From: Bacillus sp. S3 | Lineage (GTDB): Bacteria > Bacillota > Bacilli > Bacillales > Cytobacillaceae | NCBI RefSeq assembly: GCF_005154805.1 | Contig: NZ_CP039727.1 | Location: 2,725,501 to 2,789,500 of the forward strand | Length of the DNA: 64,000 bases | Direction of reading: 5' to 3' | Shown here: positions 1-8,477 of the stretch, one piece after another | Layout: every line of letters begins with the position of its first letter | How positions within the stretch are numbered: the stretch's first letter is position 1 | Notes under the pieces: model-generated | What the model saw: only the letters and a program-made list of their open reading frames with translations | The model's database searches: none | What the model was told of the DNA's origin: nothing | Program-made: the position numbers and the translations under genes

Positions 1-1
1 A

Positions 2-1258
2 GTTTTGGCAGTGTCCTTGCCGGTTCTTGTCATAACCATTGTCATAATTGCAAGAAAGGGAATGCCGTTATTTAAAGCCATGCAGGTAAAGCTCGATAAC
101 CTCAACCGAGTATTAAGAGAAAACCTAACTGGCATACGTGTTATCCGTTCTTTTAACAGAGTGTCCCATGAAAAAAAACGGTTTGATGCAGCAAACTGGG
201 ACCTAACGCAGACAGCGATAAAGGTCAATAAACTCATGGCTGCGATGATGCCGATTATGATGATTGTCCTTAACCTTACAACCGTAGCAATCATCTGGTT
301 TGGCGGAATTCGGATCAGTAATGGCCATATGGAAGTCGGCGACATGATGGCATTTATTCAATACGCGATGCAAATCATGTTCTCTTTTGTGATGTTATCG
401 ATGATGTTTGTGATGATTCCAAGGGCATCGGTTTCAGCGGGGAGAATAAACGAAGTGTTCGAGACAACGGCCGATATTCAAGACCCGGCAGTTTCTGTAC
501 CTGCCAAAGAGCAAAAGGGGCAAGTAGAATTTCGCAATGTCACCTTCAGCTATCCCGGTGCCGAAATGCCTGTGATATCCAATATTTCATTTAAAATGAA
601 TCCGGGTGAAGTGACGGCCATTATTGGCGGGACTGGATCCGGTAAATCTACGCTTATTAATTTAATTCCGCGTTTTTATGATGTTGACAGCGGCAAGGTG
701 CTGGTTGATGGAGTCGATGTAAGTGAGATGAAGCAGGAAACCCTTCGCGAAAAGATTGGCTTTGTGCCTCAGCAAGCGGTTCTATTTACCGGTACGATTT
801 CAGAAAACATTCGTTATGGGAAAGAAGATGCCTCAGATAAAGAAGTACAGCATGCTGCTGAAATTGCCCAAGCAACAGAGTTTATCGGCAATATGCCAGA
901 GGGATTCCATTCAGTTATTGCCCAAGGGGGAACAAATGTTTCTGGCGGACAAAAACAACGCTTGTCGATTGCACGGGCCCTCGTTAGGAAACCGGAAATT
1001 TATATTTTTGACGATAGTTTTTCCGCACTGGATTTTAAAACGGATGCTAAGCTGCGGGCTGCATTAAAAGCGGAAACTGCGTCATCCTCGATGCTAATCG
1101 TTGCGCAGCGTGTCAGTACAATTATGGATGCTGATCAAATTATCGTATTAGACAATGGTGAAATTGCAGGAATCGGAAAACATAAGGAATTAATGGAAAT
1201 CAGTAAGGTGTATCGTGAAATTGTCATGTCGCAGCTGAGTGAGGAGGAAATCGCATGA
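2..1258 (+). CDS. ABC exporter half-transporter, subunit 1 (5'-truncated by window)
   Basis: C-terminal ~417 residues of an ABC multidrug-type exporter half (membrane domain plus ATPase); the usual length is about 580 aa, so the first ~160 residues lie outside the window and no start can be assigned. The visible part keeps the last transmembrane helices and a complete nucleotide-binding domain: Walker A GGTGSGKST near visible residue 207, signature SGGQKQR, and Walker B IYIFDDSFSALD. The residue after Walker B is Asp rather than the catalytic Glu, which is typical of the degenerate subunit of heterodimeric exporters such as the BmrCD type. The stop overlaps the next gene by 4 bp (ATGA), so the two are co-translated partners. 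The substrate cannot be read from sequence. Confidence 0.93.
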   Translation, partial: VLAVSLPVLVITIVIIARKGMPLFKAMQVKLDNLNRVLRENLTGIRVIRSFNRVSHEKKRFDAANWDLTQTAIKVNKLMAAMMPIMMIVLNLTTVAIIWFGGIRISNGHMEVGDMMAFIQYAMQIMFSFVMLSMMFVMIPRASVSAGRINEVFETTADIQDPAVSVPAKEQKGQVEFRNVTFSYPGAEMPVISNISFKMNPGEVTAIIGGTGSGKSTLINLIPRFYDVDSGKVLVDGVDVSEMKQETLREKIGFVPQQAVLFTGTISENIRYGKEDASDKEVQHAAEIAQATEFIGNMPEGFHSVIAQGGTNVSGGQKQRLSIARALVRKPEIYIFDDSFSALDFKTDAKLRAALKAETASSSMLIVAQRVSTIMDADQIIVLDNGEIAGIGKHKELMEISKVYREIVMSQLSEEEIA

Positions 1259-3135
1259 GTAATGATTCCAAACATCAAGGTGCTCCGGGCAGAGGTGGGC
1301 CTGGCGGGGGATTCGGCCCCATGGGCATGGGAATGCCTCCCCAAAAAGCAAAGAACTTCAAAGGAACACTTAAGAGATTAATCACCTATTTAAAACCTTA
1401 TAAATTACAGCTGATATCTGTTTTAATTACAGCTATCATCAGTACTGTGTTTTCGATTGTCAGCCCGAAAATAATGGGGAAGGCAACGACCAGATTGTTT
1501 GAAGGATTAATGATGAAAATAAAAGGAGTTCCAGGGGCAGAAATAGATTTTGATTATATCGGACAAATTATCCTGCTCTTGATCGGGCTGTATATCATAA
1601 GTGCCCTATTTGCTTATCTACAACAATATATCATGGCGGGTGTAGCACAAAAAACGGTTTATCATCTTCGAAAAGAAGTGGAAGAGAAACTCAACCGGCT
1701 GCCGCTAAAATACTTCGACTCACGCACCCATGGAGAAATTCTTAGCCGGGCTGTCAATGATGTCGATAATATCAGTACCACCTTGCAGCAAAGCTTAACC
1801 CAGCTAATTACATCAGTGATTACGTTACTGGGGGTTATCGTAATGATGCTTACGATTAGCCCGCTCATGACACTGATTGTCGTCCTGACCATTCCACTAA
1901 GCTTTGTCGCGATTATAAAAATTGCTAAAAAATCACAGACCTATTTTAAGGGGCAGCAAAAATCACTTGGTGAGCTTAATGGTCATGTGGAAGAGATGTA
2001 CACAGGTCATAAGGTCATTAAAGTGTTTGGCCGGGAGCAGCAATCGATTGAAAAATTTGAAGAAACGAATGAAGCCCTTTATCAATCTGGCTGGAAGGCA
2101 CAATTTATGTCAGGTATGATTATGCCATTAATGTCATTTATTAATAATATCGGCTATGTGCTTGTGTCAGTAGTTGGGGGACTTTTGGTCACAAAAAAGG
2201 CCATTGAAATTGGGGATATACAAGCATTTATTCAATACGCAAGACAATTTAGCCAGCCAATTACCCAAACCGCAAATATAGCCAATGTCATTCAATCGAC
2301 GATTGCAAGTGCAGAACGGGTGTTTGAAATTTTAGACGAAACAGAAGAGGTACCTGAAGCAGTTAAAGCTGTGGAGTTCATTGATCCTAAGGGAGAAGTT
2401 TCATTCGAACATGTTTCCTTCAGCTATAAGGAAAATGAACCGTTAATTGAGGATATGAATATTGAGGTGAAACCAGGTCAGCGTGTGGCCATTGTCGGTC
2501 CAACAGGTGCCGGTAAAACGACGATGATCAATTTATTGATGCGGTTCTATGAAATTAATTCTGGGGAAATTTTAATCGATGGAATCGATACGCGTGATCT
2601 AAAAAGAGAGAAGCTGCGCAGTTTGTTCGGGATGGTATTGCAAGATACCTGGCTTTTCAATAGCACCATTCGTGATAATATTGCTTACGGAAGGGAAGAA
2701 GCTACGGAAGAAGAGATAGTGGCAGCGGCACAGGCAGCCAATGCAGACCATTTTATCCGAACACTTCCTGAAGGCTATGATACAATACTAAATGAGGAAG
2801 CTTCTAATATCTCTCAAGGTCAAAAACAATTATTAACAATTGCACGGGCAATTCTGGCGAATCCTGCCATTTTGATTCTTGATGAAGCTACGAGCAGCGT
2901 CGATACTCGAACAGAAGTTCAGATTCAAAAAGCAATGGATCATTTAATGAAAGGGCGCACGAGTTTTGTCATTGCCCACCGTCTTTCAACGATCCGTGAT
3001 GCAGACCTGATCCTGGTGATGAATCATGGAACAGTGATAGAAAAAGGAACTCACAAAGAATTACTAGAAAAAGACGGCTTTTATGCTGATTTGTATAATA
3101 GTCAGTTTACCTTTAATCAGAGGAATGCGGGATAA
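1255..3135 (+). CDS. ABC exporter half-transporter, subunit 2
   Basis: Full-length (626 aa) ABC transmembrane-plus-ATPase protein, the partner of the preceding gene. It opens with a Gly/Met/Pro-rich cytosolic tail (residues ~8-30), followed by a six-helix membrane domain (~40-340) and an ATPase domain with Walker A GPTGAGKTT, signature SQGQKQ and Walker B ILILDEATSSVD. Here the catalytic Glu is present, so the pair has one canonical and one degenerate ATP site, as in heterodimeric type IV exporters. It probably exports lipophilic or drug-like compounds from the cytoplasmic membrane. A good hairpin terminator follows the stop codon. Confidence 0.94.
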   Translation: MSNDSKHQGAPGRGGPGGGFGPMGMGMPPQKAKNFKGTLKRLITYLKPYKLQLISVLITAIISTVFSIVSPKIMGKATTRLFEGLMMKIKGVPGAEIDFDYIGQIILLLIGLYIISALFAYLQQYIMAGVAQKTVYHLRKEVEEKLNRLPLKYFDSRTHGEILSRAVNDVDNISTTLQQSLTQLITSVITLLGVIVMMLTISPLMTLIVVLTIPLSFVAIIKIAKKSQTYFKGQQKSLGELNGHVEEMYTGHKVIKVFGREQQSIEKFEETNEALYQSGWKAQFMSGMIMPLMSFINNIGYVLVSVVGGLLVTKKAIEIGDIQAFIQYARQFSQPITQTANIANVIQSTIASAERVFEILDETEEVPEAVKAVEFIDPKGEVSFEHVSFSYKENEPLIEDMNIEVKPGQRVAIVGPTGAGKTTMINLLMRFYEINSGEILIDGIDTRDLKREKLRSLFGMVLQDTWLFNSTIRDNIAYGREEATEEEIVAAAQAANADHFIRTLPEGYDTILNEEASNISQGQKQLLTIARAILANPAILILDEATSSVDTRTEVQIQKAMDHLMKGRTSFVIAHRLSTIRDADLILVMNHGTVIEKGTHKELLEKDGFYADLYNSQFTFNQRNAG

Positions 3136-3141
3136 TGAATG

Positions 3142-3180
3142 GCATTTAGAGAGCTTTTCTGCTTTCTAAATGCTTTTTTT
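3142..3180 (+). terminator. Rho-independent terminator after ABC exporter operon
   Basis: Thirteen-base arms (GCATTTAGAGAGC and GCTTTCTAAATGC, one wobble pair) are followed by a run of T, seven bases after the stop of the second ABC gene. Confidence 0.85.
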
Positions 3181-3265
3181 GTAACTTTTATGAAGGTTAT
3201 TCGTATATCATTAAATAATTGGGTATGTTTGTCTTTTGTCCATATGTTGTTAGGAGTTGATGAAT

Positions 3266-3686
3266 ATGAGATATTACTCAAAAAAAGGGATTATTACTGG
3301 TGTTTTAATATGGGGAGCAGTAGCCTTTTTAATCGGTTCTTTTCTATTCCTGCCTGGCGGGCCAGAAGGGAAGGGGGAGATCATTGCTGCAATTCTAGTA
3401 TGCGGAATGACTAGTGCATTTATTATTTGGTGCTGGTTCGGAACATATTATCAAATAAATGGGAACCAATTAAAGATAGTGAGTGGGCCATTTCGCTGGA
3501 AAGTCGATATTATGATAATTAAAAGTATAAGAAAGACGAGAAATCCGTTATCAAGCCCAGCATTATCATTGAACCGTATAGAACTTTTGTATGGCAAATG
3601 GGACACGATGCTGATTTCTCCTAAAAATGAAAAACAACTTTGCGAAACTTTAAAGAAAATAAATTCACAAATTGAAATAAACTTTT

Positions 3687-3688
<2 letters not shown>
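3266..3688 (+). CDS. Small membrane protein with bacterial PH-like domain
   Basis: About 140 residues. Two N-terminal hydrophobic segments (residues ~8-28 and ~38-58) are followed by a short cytosolic domain beginning YYQINGNQLKI. Two membrane helices plus a compact beta-rich domain ending with an amphipathic helix is the layout of the bPH_4 (YyaB-like) family of unknown function. The ATG at 3266 is chosen because AGGAG lies nine bases upstream; a TTG and an ATG just upstream sit too close to that site. The gene stands alone between two terminators. Confidence 0.75.
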
Positions 3689-3813
<125 letters not shown>

Positions 3814-3817
3814 AACA

Positions 3818-4906
3818 TTATTCCAATTGTTCTTTCGGCATATCCATCTTATCAACTGCAATTTTTAAATCATCATTCTTAATATGCGTGTAAATCATCG
3901 TTGTTTGAATCGATGAATGGCCTAATTGACGGCGTAATTTCGGTACATCATTGATTTCTGCATGATATCTGGTAGCAAACGAGTGCCTTAGCTTATGGAC
4001 GGATAATGATGGTTTGCCAAATGCGATTGCATATTTTTCAATCAACTTTTCAACTGATCTGGCCGTAAGCCTGCGCGACTTGCCTTTAGGACCCATTTGC
4101 GCAGAAATAAACAATGCCTTATTCGTCTTATCAACTTTATACTTAGCCGTTCTAATAGAAAGGTATTCTTGCAGATCAGACATTGCCACCTGGCTAAAAT
4201 AAACAAATTGCTCTTTATTTCCTTTTCTAATGACTCGCACACAATATTTACTAAAATCAAGATCGTCTAAATCGATGCCGACTAACTCAGATAGGCGCAG
4301 CCCGGAACCAAGAATCAATGATACAATCGCCGTATCACGTTCCTTGTTTAATTGATGAAAATTAAAGAGTTTTTTGTTATCTTTGTTAAATTCACCGTAA
4401 TCATTGGCCACGAATAAACGGAATTTCTCGTATTCATCCCCAAGCAGGATTTTTCCTTCCATTTTAGTAGCCTTCGTTTCCATACTGTCTTTTACTTCAT
4501 TAAATTCAATCTTGGCCATGACATTTCGATTGATATACGGCTTTAAATCAGGAGTTTCCGCAATATTTTGCAGGTAATTAAACAATGATTTTAAAGCAGA
4601 TAACTTACGATTAACGGTTAATTCCTTATTATCTAATTGGTAATGCAGATAGTTTAAAAAGCTTTCAACCTCTAAAACTGTCATATTCTCTAAACGTTCC
4701 AATGAGATATCCTTAATGCTACCGGTCCATAACTGTTCACTGATCATCCAATTGAAAAAAATCTTATAATCATGACAGTAGTTAAACAGTGAAGCCGTAG
4801 AAAGTTTTCGTAATTTATGATTGATATATTCATCTACATACCAAGGCAATTCCTGAAGCAAGGTTTGCAGTTTATTAAAATTAGTTTGTTTTTCTTGTTT
4901 TACCAT
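3818..4906 (-). CDS. xerS: Tyrosine recombinase, XerS-like
   Basis: A 362-residue tyrosine site-specific recombinase. The N-terminal SAM-like DNA-binding domain starts with LPWYVDEYINHKL and the catalytic domain follows from about residue 160. All catalytic residues are visible: Arg in SGLRLSELVG, a Lys in the RKGNKE beta hairpin, HKLRHSFA, the second His in LGHSS, and the nucleophile Tyr in TMIYTHI. Length and the N-terminal pattern fit the single-recombinase XerS group annotated in bacilli better than XerC or XerD (~300 aa). The ATG at 4906 is used because GAGGTG lies five bases upstream; a GTG two codons earlier overlaps that site. It is monocistronic, with a terminator after it and an inverted repeat upstream. 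No mobile-element cargo surrounds it, so a housekeeping or orphan role is likelier than a prophage integrase. Confidence 0.85.
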   Translation of the reverse strand: MVKQEKQTNFNKLQTLLQELPWYVDEYINHKLRKLSTASLFNYCHDYKIFFNWMISEQLWTGSIKDISLERLENMTVLEVESFLNYLHYQLDNKELTVNRKLSALKSLFNYLQNIAETPDLKPYINRNVMAKIEFNEVKDSMETKATKMEGKILLGDEYEKFRLFVANDYGEFNKDNKKLFNFHQLNKERDTAIVSLILGSGLRLSELVGIDLDDLDFSKYCVRVIRKGNKEQFVYFSQVAMSDLQEYLSIRTAKYKVDKTNKALFISAQMGPKGKSRRLTARSVEKLIEKYAIAFGKPSLSVHKLRHSFATRYHAEINDVPKLRRQLGHSSIQTTMIYTHIKNDDLKIAVDKMDMPKEQLE

Positions 4907-4938
4907 AATCACACCTCACTTCTATTTTATCCCATCAT

Positions 4939-4974
4939 CATTATTACGTCAAATTTATATTTTACGTAATAATG
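4939..4974. repeat. Perfect 11-bp inverted repeat upstream of recombinase gene
   Basis: CATTATTACGT (4939-4949) and ACGTAATAATG (4964-4974) are perfect inverted copies separated by 14 bp, 33 bp upstream of the recombinase start. The arms have the length of a Xer binding arm, but the spacer is longer than the 6-8 bp of dif-type sites. It could be a recombinase-binding or autoregulatory site, or simply an operator. Confidence 0.55.
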
Positions 4975-5046
4975 TTTTTGTCTAAATCTAACATGAACCC
5001 GGCCTTCCCATTACACCACTATACGACTTTTTGGACTGCTTCTCTA

Positions 5047-5080
5047 AAATTAATAAAACCAATCGACATGTTCGATTGGC
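5047..5080 (-). terminator. Terminator of tautomerase operon
   Basis: CCAATCGA (5059-5066) and TCGATTGG (5072-5079) form the stem. On the minus strand it is followed by TTTTATTAATTTT. Confidence 0.8.
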
Positions 5081-5096
5081 AATAAATCATGGTTGC

Positions 5097-5291
5097 TTAA
5101 TTATTATGATTGTTACTCATTTGCCTACCCGCTACACCCCAATTTTCATGTGGCATGTCATGGAGTAATACTCTGATTGTTTCAGGTGAATTACCTAACG
5201 TCCTGCTAACAGCTGCAGTAATCTCTGAAATCAATTGTTCTTTTAATTCTACTGATCTACCCTCAAGCATGTGTACCTGTATAATTGGCAT
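5097..5291 (-). CDS. 4-oxalocrotonate tautomerase family protein
   Basis: A 64-residue protein that begins MPIIQVHMLEGRS, so after Met removal it exposes the catalytic Pro-1 of the tautomerase superfamily. Its length matches 4-oxalocrotonate tautomerase (62-64 aa), and Arg residues occur near positions 11 and 39 as in the family. The enzyme would interconvert 2-hydroxymuconate and 2-oxo-3-hexenedioate in the meta-cleavage pathway; related paralogues act on other enols. The start has AGGAGG six bases upstream. It is the last gene of a three-gene operon with a hydratase/decarboxylase and an esterase, which supports a ring-fission role. Confidence 0.85.
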   Translation of the reverse strand: MPIIQVHMLEGRSVELKEQLISEITAAVSRTLGNSPETIRVLLHDMPHENWGVAGRQMSNNHNN

Positions 5292-5308
5292 TTTAAACCT
5301 CCTGATTA

Positions 5309-6094
5309 TTAAATGACAGTCAAATCAATTTCACCCAATTCAACAAATTCGACCTCAATGGAATCACCATGGCTAACATGAATTGCTTCCGTTATTCCAC
5401 CGGTTAGTACAATCATCCCAGGTTCAATACTAAGCCCAGAGGAATGTAACATTTTGACCAATTCAACCACTGATCGAACAGGATTTCCCATAACAGCTGA
5501 ACCTATTCCCTCTTGAACTACTTTACCATTCAACTTCATTTGAACCTTTGCTTTTTCCCATTGAAATTTATTAGGTTCATATATTTGTTCCGAAAGAAAA
5601 AATTTTGCACTGGAAGCATTGTCTGAAACGACATCAATAAGGTTAAATGAAAAATCTTTATATCGACTGTCAATTACCTCTATTGCAGTCATTATTCCTT
5701 CAGTAGCCAGCCAAACATCTTGCTCAGTGACATGATTTCCCTCGAGTTTTTTATTAATTAAGAAAGCAAGTTCCGGTTCCACTCGTGGATGAATTAAGCC
5801 ATCTAAAGAAAGCTCCTCATTGGTTATCACCATTGACTTAAGCAATCTTCCGTAAATGGGCTGCTTTACTCCTACCGATTGTTGCTTCGCGAAACTTGTC
5901 AATCCCATTTTCCAGCCAACGAATTGATCGCCATCTTGTAATTCTTTTTCCATGTTGATTTCTTGAATTTTATAAGCATCCTCAATTGTAATAGAGGGGT
6001 AACGTGTTGAGATTTTGTCCATTTCAACAGCACTTTTTTGATGACGGTAAATTTCATTTGCAATGACGTTCAGGTTCATGCTCACATTCTCCAT
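5309..6094 (-). CDS. 2-oxo-4-pentenoate hydratase / 4-oxalocrotonate decarboxylase family
   Basis: A 261-residue member of the fumarylacetoacetase-like fold enzymes of meta-cleavage pathways. Family signatures are GWKMGLTSFAKQ (residues ~58-69), HPRVEPELAF with the metal-binding Glu residues (~100-110), and GMIVLTGG near the C-terminus. The KMGLTS pattern leans towards 4-oxalocrotonate decarboxylase (DmpH/NahK-like) rather than the hydratase (DmpE-like), but the two cannot be separated safely by eye. With the downstream tautomerase it would form the oxalocrotonate branch: 2-oxo-3-hexenedioate to 2-oxopent-4-enoate plus CO2. The start is preceded by GAGGAG. No catechol dioxygenase, dehydrogenase or aldolase is nearby. 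Confidence 0.85.
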   Translation of the reverse strand: MENVSMNLNVIANEIYRHQKSAVEMDKISTRYPSITIEDAYKIQEINMEKELQDGDQFVGWKMGLTSFAKQQSVGVKQPIYGRLLKSMVITNEELSLDGLIHPRVEPELAFLINKKLEGNHVTEQDVWLATEGIMTAIEVIDSRYKDFSFNLIDVVSDNASSAKFFLSEQIYEPNKFQWEKAKVQMKLNGKVVQEGIGSAVMGNPVRSVVELVKMLHSSGLSIEPGMIVLTGGITEAIHVSHGDSIEVEFVELGEIDLTVI

Positions 6095-6139
6095 TTAATA
6101 AACTCCTCAACATTATCCAAGTTGCCAAACGGTGTATAT

Positions 6140-6784
6140 TTATCTTCGTAAATCCTTTAAAATCCAAGATTGAAAATCTTGAAGATTTTTTTCTGATACT
6201 GAATGCCCTTCAGGATAAGATTTAAAAGTTACCGGAACCCCTAGCTTAGTAAAGTACTCTACATTTTCTTTTCCCCACTCATATGGCAGGACCTGATCAT
6301 ATTCTCCATGTGATATGAACACGGATAAATGCTTTCCTGGGTTTACCAAATATTCTTCCTTTACGAATTGAGGTATATAACCACTGAGCGCTACGATACC
6401 TTTTATTTTATTTCCAAGGGTGAGTCCTAACGTCATGGAAACAATGGCTCCTTGGCTAAAGCCCATTAAGTATGATTGCTCTGGGTCTATTGGATAATTT
6501 ACTGAGGCATAGTCAATAAAGTCAGCTAATTTATTGATTGCCACATCGAATATCTCCCTATGTGGCTTTCCATAGCCCTGGATCGTAAAGTAGGCAAATC
6601 CTGGCCCCTGGGACAAATGTCCCCTTACACTAAAAATAAAGAAGAAATCCTCTAGACCATTTACAAGTGAAAGCATATTTTGTTCATTGCTACCTATCCC
6701 ATGCATAACAAACAGTGCAGGATACTTTTTCCCAGGAATAATATTCTCAGGACGGCGAAGTTCATAAATCATTTCAGTTTCCAT
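6140..6784 (-). CDS. Phospholipase/carboxylesterase-type alpha/beta hydrolase
   Basis: A 214-residue alpha/beta hydrolase of the small carboxylesterase (PF02230-like) class. The nucleophile lies in GFSQGA (residues ~111-116), the acid Asp in HGEYDQVLP, and the His in PEGHSVS. No signal peptide is present, so it is cytosolic. The ATG at 6784 is chosen because AGGAGG lies eight bases upstream; an in-frame TTG two codons earlier is too close. It is the first gene of an operon with the hydratase/decarboxylase and tautomerase. The substrate is probably a small ester, lactone or dienelactone-like intermediate. Confidence 0.85.
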   Translation of the reverse strand: METEMIYELRRPENIIPGKKYPALFVMHGIGSNEQNMLSLVNGLEDFFFIFSVRGHLSQGPGFAYFTIQGYGKPHREIFDVAINKLADFIDYASVNYPIDPEQSYLMGFSQGAIVSMTLGLTLGNKIKGIVALSGYIPQFVKEEYLVNPGKHLSVFISHGEYDQVLPYEWGKENVEYFTKLGVPVTFKSYPEGHSVSEKNLQDFQSWILKDLRR

Positions 6785-6984
6785 TTGCAAAACCTCCTAG
6801 TAAGTAACATGAATATAACAACAAAAAAAATACATAATAAAATGTTTATCTTATCTAAGTTTTCTTATATGAATTTTTGTTCCCTCATACAATATCAAAA
6901 TAAAAGATTGAATGTCAATGATTTTTTATTAATATGAAATTAAGTTCACTATTAGAGAATTTTCGAGATGATATGTTATGTATA

Positions 6985-7044
6985 TTAAAAAAGACCGCTG
7001 GTGCTGTAACACCAAACGGTCCATGTAATGGCAGGTTCCATTAC
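6985..7044 (-). promoter_or_regulatory. Two tandem hairpins, one terminator-like, in esterase leader region
   Basis: On the minus strand a first hairpin (7044-7025, arms GTAATGG/CCATTAC) is followed by a second (7021-6993, outer arms GACCG/CGGTC, inner arms TGGTG/CACCA) and a run of seven T. The layout is an anti-terminator-like plus terminator arrangement about 200 bp upstream of the esterase operon. The only gene to the right is on the plus strand, so this does not terminate a known gene. It may be a leader attenuator or an orphan small RNA. The rest of the 6785-7219 gap is AT-rich with nothing else recognised. Confidence 0.45.
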
Positions 7045-7219
7045 TTTCCCTTTATATTTCAAAGCAATACAAATATTTTTCGGAAAATGAAGGAGTTTAT
7101 TAAATTAATTCCACCTATCATATAAATTTTCCTTCCAATTCTATTTTAATAAGTTGAGGAATCCCTCTTTTTCTAAATATGGTATGATGATTATAGTCAA
7201 CCATATTAGGAGTGAGATC

Positions 7220-7477
7220 ATGAGTGTACATAAAGATTTAATCAAACATGCAGCGAATCAGAACAAAACATATCAAGTGTTTCAGGAGCTAGACCAGCAA
7301 CGTGAAAACTACATTGAGGAAGCTATTAAGTTATGTAAACAAGGCAATCCCTTTTCAATTGATAAAATTAATGAAGTAACAAATAGAATGAATAAAATAA
7401 AGCTGCGATTTGTGTCAACAAGAAAAAATGTTACAGTTGAAATGGTTCAAGATTACGTAAAATCACTGACAAAATAA
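7220..7477 (+). CDS. YpbS-like conserved protein (DUF2533)
   Basis: An 85-residue soluble, helical protein beginning MSVHKDLIKHAANQNK, which I recognise as the DUF2533/YpbS type of Bacillus conserved small proteins with no known function. A longer reading frame is open upstream, but the ATG at 7220 has AGGAG seven bases upstream and gives the family's usual length. It lies just upstream of an HTH regulator with a 9-bp gap and may be co-transcribed. Confidence 0.75.
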   Translation: MSVHKDLIKHAANQNKTYQVFQELDQQRENYIEEAIKLCKQGNPFSIDKINEVTNRMNKIKLRFVSTRKNVTVEMVQDYVKSLTK

Positions 7478-7486
7478 TCATTATGG

Positions 7487-8173
7487 GTGGTGGCTGCTAC
7501 GATTTCGTTAACGAAAAGAAGAAGGGAATTTTTAGACCAAATTTGGCGTCAATACCAGAGTACCAATCTCCCTGTCCATTATTCAGAGGTGGCAGAAGCC
7601 ATTGGTGTGAGTAAATGGACGGCCTATGATGTGTTAAAGAGTTTGGAAAGTCAAGGTCTTTTAAAAAGAGCTTATGCTGCAAACGAAAATGAAACAGGAC
7701 GATCCGTTGTTGTCTTCTCCCCGACAGAAATCGCTGATCATCTGTTTCAAAGGGAAAGAAGAGAAATTTCGAATCCGGATGAATGGGAACAGATTCTCCA
7801 AAAGGTACATGACTTAATAGAAAGAAAACAGCAGCTCCCTTTGATGGATGGGATTAATGATATTTTAGAACAAATGAAAACAGTCGATGTAAAACTGGAA
7901 TTTTGTGCTTACTTCCTTTGCATCCTCATTTTATATTTGAATAGTCTTGGAGATTCGATAAAAGATTTAACCGTCAATATGATTAATGCTTCAAAGAAAC
8001 AAAACGTACAGCTCACAGTATTCGTTGGTGCCGTTGTTGGAATGATCATCCAGTCTGTCGGGGAAGAATTAAGCCCTGAAATGATCACATTGGTCCAGCA
8101 GTTTTTTGATAATACCAATCAGCTCCATTCTGCAGAATTGGATTTATTAGTTGAATTCATTAGACAAAGCTAA
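7487..8173 (+). CDS. HTH transcriptional regulator (MarR/TrmB-like winged helix)
   Basis: A 228-residue regulator with an N-terminal winged-helix domain (residues ~5-70) that includes the pattern VHYSEVAEAIGVSKWTAYDVLKSLESQGLL. The C-terminal half is helical with hydrophobic stretches (~130-215) of unknown sensing role. The GTG at 7487 or the next GTG is the likely start; no strong Shine-Dalgarno is visible and translation may be coupled to the previous gene. It lies upstream of the alcohol/aldehyde dehydrogenase operon, whose promoter holds a palindrome, so it is a plausible but unproven local regulator. Confidence 0.7.
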   Translation: MVAATISLTKRRREFLDQIWRQYQSTNLPVHYSEVAEAIGVSKWTAYDVLKSLESQGLLKRAYAANENETGRSVVVFSPTEIADHLFQRERREISNPDEWEQILQKVHDLIERKQQLPLMDGINDILEQMKTVDVKLEFCAYFLCILILYLNSLGDSIKDLTVNMINASKKQNVQLTVFVGAVVGMIIQSVGEELSPEMITLVQQFFDNTNQLHSAELDLLVEFIRQS

Positions 8174-8198
8174 CTTTCATTTTCCTTCTCTTTTTTTG

Positions 8199-8230
8199 GT
8201 CAGCCTGACTTATAGGGTGACTTTTTATTT
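8199..8230 (+). terminator. Probable terminator after HTH regulator
   Basis: GTCAGCC (8199-8205) pairs with GGGTGAC (8215-8221) with one mismatch, followed by TTTTTATTTTT. Confidence 0.55.
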
Positions 8231-8309
8231 TTCCTGGGCATTTATTCGTTAATTTTCTCATAGAATAACTATTATTTTCAGAATTTTTATTCTATTCATA
8301 ATATTATTC

Positions 8310-8339
8310 TTGACATACCTTATTTAAATACGGTATATA
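8310..8339 (+). promoter_or_regulatory. Promoter with embedded 20-bp palindrome (operator)
   Basis: TTGACA (8310-8315) and TATATA (8334-8339) are spaced 18 bp. The spacer is almost entirely a palindrome, TACCnTATTTAAATAnGGTA (8316-8335, only two mismatched positions), so a dimeric repressor bound here would block RNA polymerase. GGTATAT recurs at 8332 and 8343. It drives the alcohol/aldehyde dehydrogenase pair. Confidence 0.7.
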
Positions 8340-8350
8340 AGTGGTATATG

Positions 8351-8396
8351 TTTTTGGGTTTTTTGGGTGTCTTCACCGCTCTTTTTGGGTTTTTTG
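8351..8396 (+). repeat. Two direct repeats of a T/G-rich 15-mer in dehydrogenase leader
   Basis: TTTTTGGGTTTTTTG occurs at 8351-8365 and 8382-8396 (31-bp period) in the presumed 5' leader of the dehydrogenase operon. Function unknown; the rest of the 8174-8477 gap holds the terminator and promoter described separately. Confidence 0.5.
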
Positions 8397-8477
8397 TGTC
8401 TCTCGTTGATAGATTACATACATCATAGACTGCAGTAAATTAGCTACATTAATTTTTTTTTAAAGTGAGGTCATGTT

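Noticed and set aside
3818..4906. Recombinase as a prophage or ICE integrase
   Set aside because: No phage, conjugation or attachment-site features are near; all neighbours are ordinary chromosomal genes.
6985..7044. T-box or known riboswitch
   Set aside because: No T-box core sequence and no match to riboswitch cores I know; kept only as hairpins.
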